Shown here piece after piece: positions 52,455 to 60,972 of a stretch of 64,000 nucleotides of DNA; the stretch's first letter is position 1, and each line of letters opens with the position of its first letter. A program made the position numbers and the translations under genes. This DNA is from CAYUZU01 sp964448675 (GTDB lineage Bacteria; Planctomycetota; Phycisphaerae; UBA1845; Fen-1342), in assembly GCA_964448675.1 (NCBI GenBank), contig CAYUZU010000001.1, forward strand, positions 248,001 through 312,000, in the 5' to 3' direction. Under the pieces are notes generated by a model that saw only the letters and a program-made list of their open reading frames with translations, was not told the DNA's origin and did no database searches.

Positions 52455-52817
52455 ATGGCGGCGCGCGTGAAAAAGGACGACATCGTGGTCGTGGTCAGCG
52501 GCGATCATCGCGGCGCCCGCGGCAAGGTCTTGCGGGTCTATCCCGAGCGGCAGCGCGTCCTGGTGGAAGGCGTGAACATGGTGTACCGGCACGTGCGCCG
52601 GAGCCAGCGCAATCCGCAGGGCGGCCGCGTGCAGAAGGAAGCCCCGATCCATATTTCCAACGTGATGCCGCTGGATCCGCGGACCGATCGCGGGGTGCGG
52701 GTGCGGTTCGAGTCGCGGCCGGACGGCAGCAAGGTGCGGCTGGCGGCCGGGCGTGGCGGCAGTGGCGCGGTGCTGGGTGACGTGCGCCGCAGTGAAGCGG
52801 ACAAAGGCGGGCAGTGA
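52455..52817 (+). CDS. rplX: 50S ribosomal protein L24
   Basis: A 120-residue assembly initiator. The KOW motif KKDDIVVVVSGDHRGARGKV and VEGVNMVYRHVRRSQ are present. The C-terminal region from about 90 (SRPDGSKVRLAAGRGG) is longer than in E. coli (104 residues). It starts 2 nt after rplN. Confidence 0.95.
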   Translation: MAARVKKDDIVVVVSGDHRGARGKVLRVYPERQRVLVEGVNMVYRHVRRSQRNPQGGRVQKEAPIHISNVMPLDPRTDRGVRVRFESRPDGSKVRLAAGRGGSGAVLGDVRRSEADKGGQ

Positions 52818-52819
52818 TC

Positions 52820-53380
52820 ATGGCAAGGTTGATGGAGCGCTACAGACAGGAGATCCAGCCGCAGCTGAGAAAGGACCTGGGGCGCGAGAACCCCATGTCG
52901 ATTCCGAAGCTGGAGAAGATCGTCGTCTCGATGGGCCTGGGCAAGGCGGTGGCCGAGTCGACCAACAAGGCGCGGGAAAACAAGCGCTTTGCCGAGGCGG
53001 AGAGCGCCCTGGCCACGATCACGGGCCAGAAGCCGGTGGTGTGCCGGGCGCGCAAGAGCGTGTCGAACTTCAAGCTGCGTCAGGGCTACGACGTGGGGCT
53101 GAAGGTGACGCTGCGCGGGGCGCGGATGTACGAGTTCCTCGATCGGCTGGTGGCGGTGGCGGTGCCGCGCGTGCGTGACTTCCGCGGGCTGAACCCGGAC
53201 AGCTTTGACGGCCGGGGCAACTACGGCATGGGACTGACCGAATACGGCGTGTTTCCCGAGATCAACCCGGACAAGGTCACGTACCAGCAGGGCATGAACA
53301 TCACGATCTGCACGACCGCGCGGAACGATGCCGAGGCGCGTCAGTTGCTGGCGCTGCTGGGCGTTCCGCTGAGGAGTTAA
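52820..53380 (+). CDS. rplE: 50S ribosomal protein L5
   Basis: A 186-residue 5S-rRNA-binding protein. MERYRQEIQPQLRKDLG, SIPKLEKIVVSMGLGKAV, ITGQKPVVCRARKSV and DFRGLNPDSFDGRGNY are typical. I chose the ATG at 52820 over a GTG at 52814 that overlaps rplX. Confidence 0.96.
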   Translation: MARLMERYRQEIQPQLRKDLGRENPMSIPKLEKIVVSMGLGKAVAESTNKARENKRFAEAESALATITGQKPVVCRARKSVSNFKLRQGYDVGLKVTLRGARMYEFLDRLVAVAVPRVRDFRGLNPDSFDGRGNYGMGLTEYGVFPEINPDKVTYQQGMNITICTTARNDAEARQLLALLGVPLRS

Positions 53381-53387
53381 ATCGATC

Positions 53388-53573
53388 ATGGCGAGACTGT
53401 CGCTGAAGCTGAGAGCCAAGAAGAAGCCCAAGTACAAGGTGCGGGCCTACACGCGCTGCGAGCTGTGCGGCCGGTCGCGGGCGGTCTACCGCAAGTTCCG
53501 CATCTGTCGCTGCTGTTTCCGCAAACTCGCGCACGAGGGGCGAATCCCCGGCGTCCGCAAGGCCAGTTGGTGA
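53388..53573 (+). CDS. rpsN: 30S ribosomal protein S14, zinc-binding type
   Basis: A 61-residue S14 of the short zinc form: C24-x2-C27 and C40-x2-C43 flank the loop. The alternative zinc-free form has about 100 residues. Retention of only a zinc form in the operon means S14 supply depends on zinc unless a second copy exists elsewhere. Confidence 0.96.
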   Translation: MARLSLKLRAKKKPKYKVRAYTRCELCGRSRAVYRKFRICRCCFRKLAHEGRIPGVRKASW

Positions 53574-53585
53574 GAGGCACTGGAT

Positions 53586-53984
53586 ATGGCCACGAATGAT
53601 CCCATCGCCGACATGCTCACGCGGGTTCGCAACGCCGCTGCGGTGCGCAAGCGCAGCGTGCGGGTCAAGCGCAGCAAGGTCTGCCTCGGCATTGCGCGCG
53701 TGCTGAAGGAAGAGGGTTACATCAAGGACTTCCACTCGCTCGACGACACGAACCAGGGCGAAATCGAGATCGACCTGAAGTACGGCGAGCGGGGCGAGGA
53801 TATTTTCCGCAACATGCAGCGCGCCAGCAGACCCGGCCGGCGCCTCTACAAGAAGGTTGACGAACTGGGCCGCGTCTGTGACGGAATGGGCATTGCCATC
53901 GTCTCGACGAACCGCGGCGTGCTGAGTGATCGGCAGTGCCGCCAGGAACGGGTCAGCGGCGAAGTTCTCTGTACAGTGTGGTGA
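53586..53984 (+). CDS. rpsH: 30S ribosomal protein S8
   Basis: A 132-residue 16S-rRNA-binding protein, in E. coli the translational repressor of the spc operon. NDPIADMLTRVRNAAAV, VLKEEGYIKDF, SRPGRRLYKKVDEL and the end GVLSDRQCRQERVSGEVLCTVW are typical. Confidence 0.96.
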   Translation: MATNDPIADMLTRVRNAAAVRKRSVRVKRSKVCLGIARVLKEEGYIKDFHSLDDTNQGEIEIDLKYGERGEDIFRNMQRASRPGRRLYKKVDELGRVCDGMGIAIVSTNRGVLSDRQCRQERVSGEVLCTVW

Positions 53985-53989
53985 TCGAA

Positions 53990-54580
53990 ATGTCGCGTGT
54001 CGGAAAGAAACCGATTCCCGTGCCGTCGGGTGTGAAGGTCGAGATTGCCGGCCAGCACGTCAAGGTGTCCGGTCCCAAGGGCAACCTGGCGTGGGACGTC
54101 CCCGAGCCGATCACCGCGGCGCTCGAAGAGAACGAGGTCGTCGTGCGTCGCCCGAGCGATGGGGGCAACAACCCCGCGCTGCACGGGCTGTCGCGGGCGC
54201 TGATCGCGAACATGGTGCACGGCGTGTCCGCCGGCTACGAGATCGGGCTGGAGGTCTACGGCACCGGCTACGGTGCGGAGGTCAAGAACGGCAAGCTGAT
54301 GCTGAACTGCGGCTACATGGGCCGGGGTGTCGGCCGGGCGGCGCAGTTCGAGATCCCGATTCCCGCGGACCTCGAGGTCAAGGTCACCACGCCGGTGGCG
54401 CGCGGCAACAACGAGCCGGCGCGGTTCTCGGTCAGCGGGGCGGACAAGCAGGCCGTGGGCCAGTTTGCCGCCGAGGTGCGCAAGATCCGCAAGCCCGAGC
54501 CGTACCTGGGCAAGGGCATTCGATACGCCGGCGAGCAGATTCGCCGCAAGGCCGGCAAGGTGTTTGCTGGCGGCGGCTAG
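53990..54580 (+). CDS. rplF: 50S ribosomal protein L6
   Basis: A 196-residue protein near the factor-binding site. MSRVGKKPIPVPSGVKVEI is the usual start and decides the ATG at 53990. The second half has the conserved EPYLGKGIRYAGEQIRRKAGK. Somewhat longer than the 177 residues of E. coli because of inserts around 55-65 and 110-120. Confidence 0.96.
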   Translation: MSRVGKKPIPVPSGVKVEIAGQHVKVSGPKGNLAWDVPEPITAALEENEVVVRRPSDGGNNPALHGLSRALIANMVHGVSAGYEIGLEVYGTGYGAEVKNGKLMLNCGYMGRGVGRAAQFEIPIPADLEVKVTTPVARGNNEPARFSVSGADKQAVGQFAAEVRKIRKPEPYLGKGIRYAGEQIRRKAGKVFAGGG

Positions 54581-54609
54581 ACCGCCCAGCGCATGCGAGG
54601 TAGTCGCAG

Positions 54610-54978
54610 ATGAGAGCACAACTGATCAAGCGAGCCCGGGCGCAGCGCCGCGTGAAGCGCGTGCGCAAGAAGATCTTCGGCACGCCGGAGCGCCCCCGGC
54701 TGTCGGTCGCGCGTTCGAACCGCAACATCTTCGCGCAGATTATCGACGACATGTCCGGGCGCACGCTGTGCGCCGCGGCGAGCGACGCGAAGGACATGCG
54801 GTCGGACGTGGGGCACGGCGGCAACGTGCAGGCGGCCACGGCGGTGGGCAAGGCCCTGGGTGAGAAAGCGAAACAACTGGGTATCGAGACGGTCGCGTTC
54901 GACCGCCGTGGCAATCGCTACCACGGGCGGGTCAAGGCCCTGGCCGACGCGGCCCGCGAAGCCGGTTTGAAGTTCTAG
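54610..54978 (+). CDS. rplR: 50S ribosomal protein L18
   Basis: A 122-residue 5S-rRNA-binding protein. RVRKKIFGTPERPRLSVARS, IFAQIIDD and the end FDRRGNRYHGRVKALADAAR are typical. Confidence 0.96.
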   Translation: MRAQLIKRARAQRRVKRVRKKIFGTPERPRLSVARSNRNIFAQIIDDMSGRTLCAAASDAKDMRSDVGHGGNVQAATAVGKALGEKAKQLGIETVAFDRRGNRYHGRVKALADAAREAGLKF

Positions 54979-54996
54979 CAGGCAGGACGGCAAGAT

Positions 54997-55809
54997 ATGG
55001 CGACACGCCCCCGATCACAATCACGCGGACGCAACATGCCGGACTTCCCGGACGAGTCGGGCTTTGAAGATACTGTCGTGAAGCTGTACCGCTGCGCCAC
55101 CGTCGTCAAGGGTGGCCGGCGCTTCTCGTTCGGTGCCCTGGTGGTCGTGGGGGATCGCAGCGGCCAGGTCGGCTTCGGCTACGGCAAGGCCAACGAGGTG
55201 CCGCCGGCAGTCGAGAAGGGCATCAAGCAGGCGCGGCGGGCGGCGTTCCGGGTACCGCTGCGTGGCGCGACCATTCCGCATCGTATTATCGGCCGGTTCG
55301 GTTCGAGCCGCGTCGTGATGGTGCCGGCCGCCCCTGGTACCGGTGTTATCGCCGGGGCCGCGCCGCGCGCCGTGCTGGAGCTCGCCGGGGTCAAGGACGT
55401 TCTGACCAAGTGCTACGGCTCGACCAGCCCCAAGAACCTCGTCAAGGCGACGATCGAGGGGCTCAGGTCGTTGCGCAGCCGGCAGGTGGTCGAGGAGCTT
55501 CGCGGCGTGAAGCTGGACCTTCCGCCCGAGCCCGAGCCTGAGCCGGAACCGGTGCGCGAGCGGCCGGAGAACCGCCGCGGCGAGGCGGAAGATCGTGGTG
55601 GTCGTGGCGGGCGTGGCGGACGTGGCGGGCGCGGCGGTCGTGGCCCGCGTGAACGTGGTCCGCGGCGCGAGGAGCCGAGGCCGGCCCCGGCCGAGGAGCA
55701 GCAGGCTCCCGCGGCCCCGCCGGAAGCGTCGGCTGAGAGTCCCCCGGCTTCCGAGGCGACACCGCCGGTGTCCGAGCCGCCCACGGAGGGTAAGTCCAAT
55801 GATGATTAA
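54997..55809 (+). CDS. rpsE: 30S ribosomal protein S5 with RGG-rich C-terminal tail
   Basis: A 270-residue S5, about 100 residues longer than usual. Residues 22-172 are the normal protein (FEDTVVKLYRCATVVKGGRR, GFGYGKANEVP, GSTSPKNLVKATIEGLRS). From about 174 comes an EP-repeat (PPEPEPEPEPEPV-like), then five to six RGG triplets at 200-216, a basic stretch GPRERGPRR and an acidic Pro/Ala-rich end. RGG boxes bind RNA in other proteins. I see no frameshift, and the tail is in frame up to the overlap with rplO. Its function in the ribosome is unknown. Confidence 0.94.
   Translation: MATRPRSQSRGRNMPDFPDESGFEDTVVKLYRCATVVKGGRRFSFGALVVVGDRSGQVGFGYGKANEVPPAVEKGIKQARRAAFRVPLRGATIPHRIIGRFGSSRVVMVPAAPGTGVIAGAAPRAVLELAGVKDVLTKCYGSTSPKNLVKATIEGLRSLRSRQVVEELRGVKLDLPPEPEPEPEPVRERPENRRGEAEDRGGRGGRGGRGGRGGRGPRERGPRREEPRPAPAEEQQAPAAPPEASAESPPASEATPPVSEPPTEGKSNDD
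55594..55644 (+). repeat. 9-bp coding tandem repeat in rpsE
   Basis: Five 9-bp units of the form CGY-GGY-GGN followed by CGTGGC encode the RGG triplets of the S5 tail. Third codon positions vary, so the repeat is kept at protein level and is not a recent DNA expansion. Confidence 0.75.
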
Positions 55810-56419
55810 CGAGATTACGCGTGAGGCGGGGGCTCATCGGGCCCGTAAACGTGTCGGCCGCGGCGAGAGCAGCGGCTGGGGCAAGACCTGCACCCGGGGC
55901 CACAAGGGGTGTCAGTCGCGTTCGGGTGGTGGCGTGCGGCCGCTCACCGAGGGCGGCCAGATGCCTGTCTTCCGGCGCCTGCCGAAGCGTGGTTTCAGCA
56001 ACGACTTTTTCCGGGTACCGCGCGAGACGATCAGCCTGTTCGATCTCGAGCGAGTTTTTGCTGAGGGCGAGACGGTCGACCTGGCCGCGCTGCTGCGGAC
56101 GGGACTGATTCGCCGGAAGAAGGCTGCGGTGAAGGTCCTGGCCAACGGCGAGCTGACGAAGAAGCTCACGGTCGAGGTGCACGCCTTCAGCAGCAAGGCG
56201 CGCGAGGCGATCGAAAAGGCCGGCGGCACGGCCAAGGAACTCGGTTTGCCGACGGCCGGCGAGAAGGCCAAGGCCAAACGTGGTACCAAGAAGCGCGAAA
56301 AGCCGAGCCAGCCGGTCGCGGCGCCAGCCGCGCCCCCGGCGGCCGAACCGCCTGCGGCCGAGTCCCCAGCGGCCGCGGAGCCGCCGGCCGCAGACGTCCC
56401 GGAAAAGGCAGAAGAGTAG
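55799..56419 (+). CDS. rplO: 50S ribosomal protein L15 with Ala/Pro-rich tail
   Basis: A 206-residue L15 against about 145 normally. Residues 1-155 are the family (RARKRVGRGESSGWGKTCTRG, GGQMPVFRRLPKRGF, and the C-terminal KAREAIEKAGG). Residues 156-206 are a basic stretch AKAKRGTKKREK followed by repeats of APPAAEPPAAES-type and an acidic end. The ATG at 55799 overlaps rpsE by 11 nt. rpmD (L30), normally between rpsE and rplO, is absent. Confidence 0.95.
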   Translation: MMINEITREAGAHRARKRVGRGESSGWGKTCTRGHKGCQSRSGGGVRPLTEGGQMPVFRRLPKRGFSNDFFRVPRETISLFDLERVFAEGETVDLAALLRTGLIRRKKAAVKVLANGELTKKLTVEVHAFSSKAREAIEKAGGTAKELGLPTAGEKAKAKRGTKKREKPSQPVAAPAAPPAAEPPAAESPAAAEPPAADVPEKAEE

Positions 56420-56450
56420 TAGACCCGATCCAGCACGAGGTTAGCCGGTT

Positions 56451-57839
56451 ATGTTCCGTGCGTTTCTAAACGTGTTCCGGATTCCTGATCTTCGCAAGAA
56501 GGTCGGGTTCACGCTGCTGATGCTTTGCGTGTACCGCATCGGGTTCTACGTCCCGCTGCCCGGCGTCAACCAGGAGAAGCTCACCCGCCACTGGCAGTCG
56601 AACACGACCGGCGGCGCGACCGAGCAGGCCGCCGAGATGTTCGCGATGTTCACCGGGGGTGACCTCGGCCAGAGCACGCTGTTCGGGCTGGGGATCATGC
56701 CCTACATCAGTGCGTCGATTATCTTTCAGCTGCTGATCACGGTCGTACCGGCGCTGGAGAAGCTGTCGAAGGAGGGGGAAAGCGGGCGCCGCAAGATCCA
56801 GGAGTACACCCGCTATGCGACGGTGGGGTTATGTTTCGTCCAGGCGTTGTTCTGGGTGAGCTACCTGAGTCGGAACGGGTTGGTGTATCCCGAGTTTGCC
56901 GGGAGTTTCGCCTTCATTGCGGTTGCGCTGACCGGCCTGATGGCCGGCACGATTATCCTGATGTGGATCGGCGAGCAGATTGACGAGTACGGTATCGGTA
57001 ACGGCATCAGCCTCATCATCATGGCGGGCATCATCGCCCAGTTGCCGTACGTGTTCCTGGAGGTCATCAACGGCTTGCGGGCGAGTTTCGGCGGCGCCGG
57101 CGGGCCACAGACGCCGGGCATGATGACGCCGGAGAAGATCGTGTTCCTGGTCTGCTCGTTCGTGGGCGTGGTGGCCGGCTCGATTCTGATCACGCAGGCC
57201 CAGCGTCGGATCAAGATTCAGCAGGCCAAGCAGACGCGTGGCCGGCGGGTGGTCGGCGGGGCGCAGCACTATCTGCCGCTGCGGGTGAATCACGGCGGCG
57301 TGATGCCGATCATCTTCGCGAGTTCGTTCCTGCTGTTCCCGGGTGTGCTCTTCGGCTGGTTCAACCGGGGGAACATGTGGCCGGTGCCGCTATGGAGCAC
57401 GCTGGAGGAGATGTTCCGGCCGGGGCATTTCATTTATGAGTTGACGTACGTGTTGATGGTGTATTTCTTCGCGTACTTCTGGGTGTCGGTGCAGTTCCAA
57501 CCGAAGGAACTGGCCAACAACCTGCGTGATATGGGCAGCTTCATTCCCGGGTTGCGGCCGGGCAAGCGGACCGCCGATTACCTCGAGTCGGTGATGACGC
57601 GGATCACGTACGTGGGGGCGGGCTTCCTGGCGGTGATCGCGCTGATTCCGTCGGTGGTGGCGATCCAGTTCGAGATTCCATATCGAATCTCGGCGTTCCT
57701 CGGGGGGACGGGTCTGCTGATCGTGGTGAGTGTGACGCTGGACCTGGTGCAACGGGTCGAAGCCAATCTCATCATGCGGAATTACCAGGGCTTCCTCGGG
57801 GCCGAGGGTGTTTCGCGCGTGAAAGGACGGCAATACTGA
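56451..57839 (+). CDS. secY: Protein translocase subunit SecY
   Basis: The 462-residue pore of the Sec translocon with ten membrane helices. Landmarks: FRIPDLRKKVGFTLLML, the plug region TGGDLGQSTLFGLGIMPYISASI, GIGNGISLIIMAGI and the cytoplasmic loop QQAKQTRGRRVVGG. The last base of its stop is shared with the adk ATG. Confidence 0.97.
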   Translation: MFRAFLNVFRIPDLRKKVGFTLLMLCVYRIGFYVPLPGVNQEKLTRHWQSNTTGGATEQAAEMFAMFTGGDLGQSTLFGLGIMPYISASIIFQLLITVVPALEKLSKEGESGRRKIQEYTRYATVGLCFVQALFWVSYLSRNGLVYPEFAGSFAFIAVALTGLMAGTIILMWIGEQIDEYGIGNGISLIIMAGIIAQLPYVFLEVINGLRASFGGAGGPQTPGMMTPEKIVFLVCSFVGVVAGSILITQAQRRIKIQQAKQTRGRRVVGGAQHYLPLRVNHGGVMPIIFASSFLLFPGVLFGWFNRGNMWPVPLWSTLEEMFRPGHFIYELTYVLMVYFFAYFWVSVQFQPKELANNLRDMGSFIPGLRPGKRTADYLESVMTRITYVGAGFLAVIALIPSVVAIQFEIPYRISAFLGGTGLLIVVSVTLDLVQRVEANLIMRNYQGFLGAEGVSRVKGRQY

Positions 57840-58504
57840 TGGCGACAGCGCTACTGTTTCTCGGCCCGCCGGGCTCCGGCAAAGGCACGCAGGCCTCGCG
57901 CCTGGCGGAGCAGCACGGCTTCGTGCAGCTTTCCAGCGGGGATGCCCTGCGGCGGGAGCGCAAGGACGGGAGCGAGATCGGGCGCAAAGCCGCCGAGTAC
58001 ATGGATGCGGGCACGCTGGTGCCGGACGAGGTGATCACCGGGGTGATGCTGGCGGCGATTGACAAGCTGCCGTCCGATACCGGTTTCATTCTGGACGGCT
58101 TCCCGCGCACCGTGCCGCAGGCCGAGGCGTTGGACGCCGGCCTGGCGGAGCGTGGTCTGAAGATCGATGCGGTGATCGACTTCAAACTGGATGATGAAGA
58201 GATTATTCGGCGAATTGTCGATCGTCGGGTATGCGCAGATTGCCAGGCGACTTATAATGTAAGTTTCCTCCCGCCGAAGCAGGCGGGGGTGTGTGACAAG
58301 TGTGGCGGCACGAACATCATCCAGCGGCCGGACGACCGTGAGGAGGTCGTACGCACGCGGCTGGAAACGTATCGTGCGCAAACGGCTCCGTTGATCGAGT
58401 ATTATTCGCAGCGGGGCGACTTCTATGAAGTGGATTCGTCGGCGGGTGCGGATGCGGTTCAGCAGGAAGTGACGCGAATCGTGAGTGCCCTGGATCGGAA
58501 GTGA
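57839..58504 (+). CDS. adk: Adenylate kinase, zinc-lid type
   Basis: A 221-residue enzyme that balances AMP, ADP and ATP. P-loop GPPGSGKGT (8-16), DGFPRTVPQAEALD and the LID with four cysteines (CADC ... CDKC), which bind zinc in other bacteria. It overlaps secY and map by one base on each side, the same secY-adk-map order as in Bacillus. Confidence 0.96.
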   Translation: MATALLFLGPPGSGKGTQASRLAEQHGFVQLSSGDALRRERKDGSEIGRKAAEYMDAGTLVPDEVITGVMLAAIDKLPSDTGFILDGFPRTVPQAEALDAGLAERGLKIDAVIDFKLDDEEIIRRIVDRRVCADCQATYNVSFLPPKQAGVCDKCGGTNIIQRPDDREEVVRTRLETYRAQTAPLIEYYSQRGDFYEVDSSAGADAVQQEVTRIVSALDRK

Positions 58505-59301
58505 TGGTGGCGTCGACGGCGCGGATCTCGATCAAGTCCGCACGCGAGATCGAGTTGATGCGGGCCGCCGGGCGGGTCGTGCACACCGTCCTGACCGAGA
58601 TGGGCGCCCTGATCCGTCCGGGCGTGACGACGGCGGCGCTGGACGAGCGAGCGGCCGAGTTGATTGGCGCGAGCGGCGGGACGGCGTTGTTCAAGGGCGT
58701 CGTGAACCCGCAAGCGGCGTTCCCGTTTCCGGCGTGTATCTGTGCGTCGGTGAACGAGCAGGTCGTGCACGGGATTCCGGACGATCGTCCCCTGCGGGAG
58801 GGGGACATCGTCAGCATCGACTGCGGTGTGCGCCTGAAAGGGTACTGCGGTGACGCGGCCCGCACGTTTGCGGTCGGTGCGGTGACGGCGGACGCCCAGC
58901 GGCTGCTGGACGTGACGCGCGAGGCATTGGAGATTGCCGAGCGGGAGATCAAGCCCGGTCGGCGTTGGAGCCAGGTGGCGCGGCTGATGCAGGAGCACGT
59001 CGAAGGCAACGGCTTTGGCGTGGTGCGCGAGTTTGTCGGGCACGGCATCGGGCGCGAGATGCATGAAGAGCCCAAGATTCCGAACTACTACGATCGGAAT
59101 CAGCGGGACGCGGATTTTGAATTGCGGCCGGGCATGACGCTCGCGATCGAGCCGATGGTCACGGCCGGGCGCCGCGGCGTGAAACTGGGAGACGACACCG
59201 GCTGGCCGGTGGTGACCCGGGATCACTCGTGGGCGGCGCACTTTGAGAACGTCGTGGCGGTGCGTGAGCACGGGGCCGACCGGTTGACGGACGGTGCCTA
59301 G
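58504..59301 (+). CDS. map: Type I methionine aminopeptidase
   Basis: A 265-residue enzyme removing the initiator methionine. The five metal ligands are present: D in SIDCGV, D in YCGDAART, H in GHGIGREMHEEP, E in AIEPMV and E in ENVVAV. I chose the ATG at 58504, which overlaps the adk stop. No N-terminal zinc-finger extension. Confidence 0.96.
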   Translation: MVASTARISIKSAREIELMRAAGRVVHTVLTEMGALIRPGVTTAALDERAAELIGASGGTALFKGVVNPQAAFPFPACICASVNEQVVHGIPDDRPLREGDIVSIDCGVRLKGYCGDAARTFAVGAVTADAQRLLDVTREALEIAEREIKPGRRWSQVARLMQEHVEGNGFGVVREFVGHGIGREMHEEPKIPNYYDRNQRDADFELRPGMTLAIEPMVTAGRRGVKLGDDTGWPVVTRDHSWAAHFENVVAVREHGADRLTDGA

Positions 59302-59334
59302 GCCGGCGGGTCGGCCGCGGCGGGAGGTCTGGTC

Positions 59335-59448
59335 ATGAAAGTACGCAGCAGCGTCAAGCGGATTTGCGAGAACTGCAAGATCGTCAAGCGCCGGGGCGTC
59401 GTGCGCGTGATCTGCACGAACCCGCGTCACAAGCAGCGTCAGGGTTAA
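59335..59448 (+). CDS. rpmJ: 50S ribosomal protein L36
   Basis: A 37-residue protein, MKVRSSVKRICENCKIVKRR then GVVRVICTNPRHKQRQG. Zinc ligands C11, C14, C27 and H32 are all present, so it is the zinc-binding C+ form. The ATG at 59335 has GGGAGG 7 nt upstream. It sits between map and rpsM; infA, often here, is absent. Confidence 0.95.
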   Translation: MKVRSSVKRICENCKIVKRRGVVRVICTNPRHKQRQG

Positions 59449-59463
59449 GGAAGGGCGTCACCT

Positions 59464-59847
59464 ATGCCACGTATTGCAGGTGTGGACATCCCGGCCAACA
59501 AGCGGACCGAGATTTCGTTGCGCTACATTTTCGGCATCGGCCCGACGCGGGCGGTCGAGATCTGCCGCAAGGCGGACATCGACGGGGCGCGGCGTGCCAA
59601 TGACCTGACCGAGGAAGAGGTCAGCCGGCTGGCGTCGATCATCGAGAATGATTACGTGGTCGAAGGTCAGTTGCGGCGGCAGGTCGCCCAGAACATCGCG
59701 CGGCTGCGCGAGATCCGCTGTTACCGCGGATTGCGTCACATCCGTGGCCTGCCGGTGCGCGGGCAGGGGACGCGCACGAACGCGCGGACCCGCAAGGGGC
59801 CGCGCAAGACGGTTGCCGGCAAGAAGGGTATCAAGGAAATGCGTTAA
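59464..59847 (+). CDS. rpsM: 30S ribosomal protein S13
   Basis: A 127-residue head protein contacting P-site tRNA. MPRIAGVDIPANKRTEISL, RYIFGIGPTRA and the end GQGTRTNARTRKGPRKTVAGKK are typical. Confidence 0.97.
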   Translation: MPRIAGVDIPANKRTEISLRYIFGIGPTRAVEICRKADIDGARRANDLTEEEVSRLASIIENDYVVEGQLRRQVAQNIARLREIRCYRGLRHIRGLPVRGQGTRTNARTRKGPRKTVAGKKGIKEMR

Positions 59848-59867
59848 CGCTGACAGGAGCGTGACAC

Positions 59868-60272
59868 TTGGCTAAGACCGGTTCGAAACGTCGTACCAAG
59901 CGGAACGTTGCCAAGGGCATCGCCTTCATCAAGGCAACGTTTAACAACACGATCGTCACGATCACCGACACCAACGGCGACACGCTGTGCTGGTCATCGG
60001 CCGGTTCGGTGCCGGCCAGCGGTGGTGACAAGAAGTTTTCCGGTGCGCGCAAGAGCACGCCGTTCGCGGCGCAGCGGGCGGCGCAGTACGCCGCCAACGA
60101 GGCGCGCAAGCACGGCGTGATCGAGCTCGAGGTGCGTGTGAAGGGCCCCGGGGCCGGGCGCGAGTCGGCGATCACGGCGCTGCAGGCCGCGGGCATGCGG
60201 ATTCAGTCGATCGAGGATATCACGCCGCTGCCGCACAACGGGTGCCGGCCGCGCAAGCGTCGCAGGGTGTAA
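59868..60272 (+). CDS. rpsK: 30S ribosomal protein S11
   Basis: A 134-residue platform protein. NVAKGIAFIKATFNNTIVTITD and the end DITPLPHNGCRPRKRRRV are typical. It starts with TTG at 59868 behind AGGAGC, with no alternative start; TTG is unusual for so highly expressed a gene. Confidence 0.96.
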   Translation: MAKTGSKRRTKRNVAKGIAFIKATFNNTIVTITDTNGDTLCWSSAGSVPASGGDKKFSGARKSTPFAAQRAAQYAANEARKHGVIELEVRVKGPGAGRESAITALQAAGMRIQSIEDITPLPHNGCRPRKRRRV

Positions 60273-60275
60273 GCC

Positions 60276-60917
60276 ATGAGTAGATACACAGGACCGAGCA
60301 CGCGACTGTCGCGGCGCGAAGGCGTCAACCTGATGCTCAAGCCGATCCGTGACGAGACCGGCAAGAACCCGCTGGAGCGCGAGTACAAGAACTACCCGCC
60401 GGGCATGCACATGTGGCGGCGGGGCAAGTCGTCGGACTACGCGGTGCGGCTGCGTGAGAAGCAGAAGGTCAAGCGGCACTACGGCATTCTGGAGAAGCAG
60501 TTCCGGCGTTACTACGACCGCGCCTCGCGCAGCCCGGAGAACACGGGCGAGGAGCTGCTGCGGCTGCTGGAGCGCCGGCTGGACAACGTGGTATACAAGA
60601 CACGCTTTGTGGCCGGAAGGCGGGGTGCGCGACAGGCGGTCGTGCATGGCCACATCATGGTCAATGGACGGAAGGTGGACCGCCCGAGTTATCTCGTCGA
60701 GGTCGGCGACAAGATCTCGGTTCGCCCGCGTGAGAAATCTCAGAAATACGTCCGGGCTCAGATGGCGCTGCTCGAGGGTGTGACCAACCCGCCTCCGCAA
60801 GAGTGGCTGCAGATTGACCCGGGCAAGTTGGAGGCCCAGGTGACGGCCATGCCCAGTCGCGATGACGTGCTGATCCCGATCGAGGAGCAGCTCGTGGTCG
60901 AGTTCTGCTCGCGTTAA
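60276..60917 (+). CDS. rpsD: 30S ribosomal protein S4
   Basis: A 213-residue primary 16S-rRNA-binding protein. The S4 RNA-binding domain reads RLDNVVYKTRFVAGRRGARQ followed by HGHIMVNGRKVDRPSYLV. The N-terminal zinc cysteines of the C+ form are missing, so it is a C- form. The insert around 165-185 is typical of long S4. Confidence 0.97.
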   Translation: MSRYTGPSTRLSRREGVNLMLKPIRDETGKNPLEREYKNYPPGMHMWRRGKSSDYAVRLREKQKVKRHYGILEKQFRRYYDRASRSPENTGEELLRLLERRLDNVVYKTRFVAGRRGARQAVVHGHIMVNGRKVDRPSYLVEVGDKISVRPREKSQKYVRAQMALLEGVTNPPPQEWLQIDPGKLEAQVTAMPSRDDVLIPIEEQLVVEFCSR

Positions 60918-60972
60918 GCGCGTTCGACTGGGTCGTGTGCCTTCTCTCCAGGCCTCGGGAGGCGAGCAAAAT

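Noticed and set aside
55594..55644. Possible CRISPR or satellite array
   Set aside because: The 9-bp units encode the RGG triplets of S5, vary only at third positions and have no spacers.
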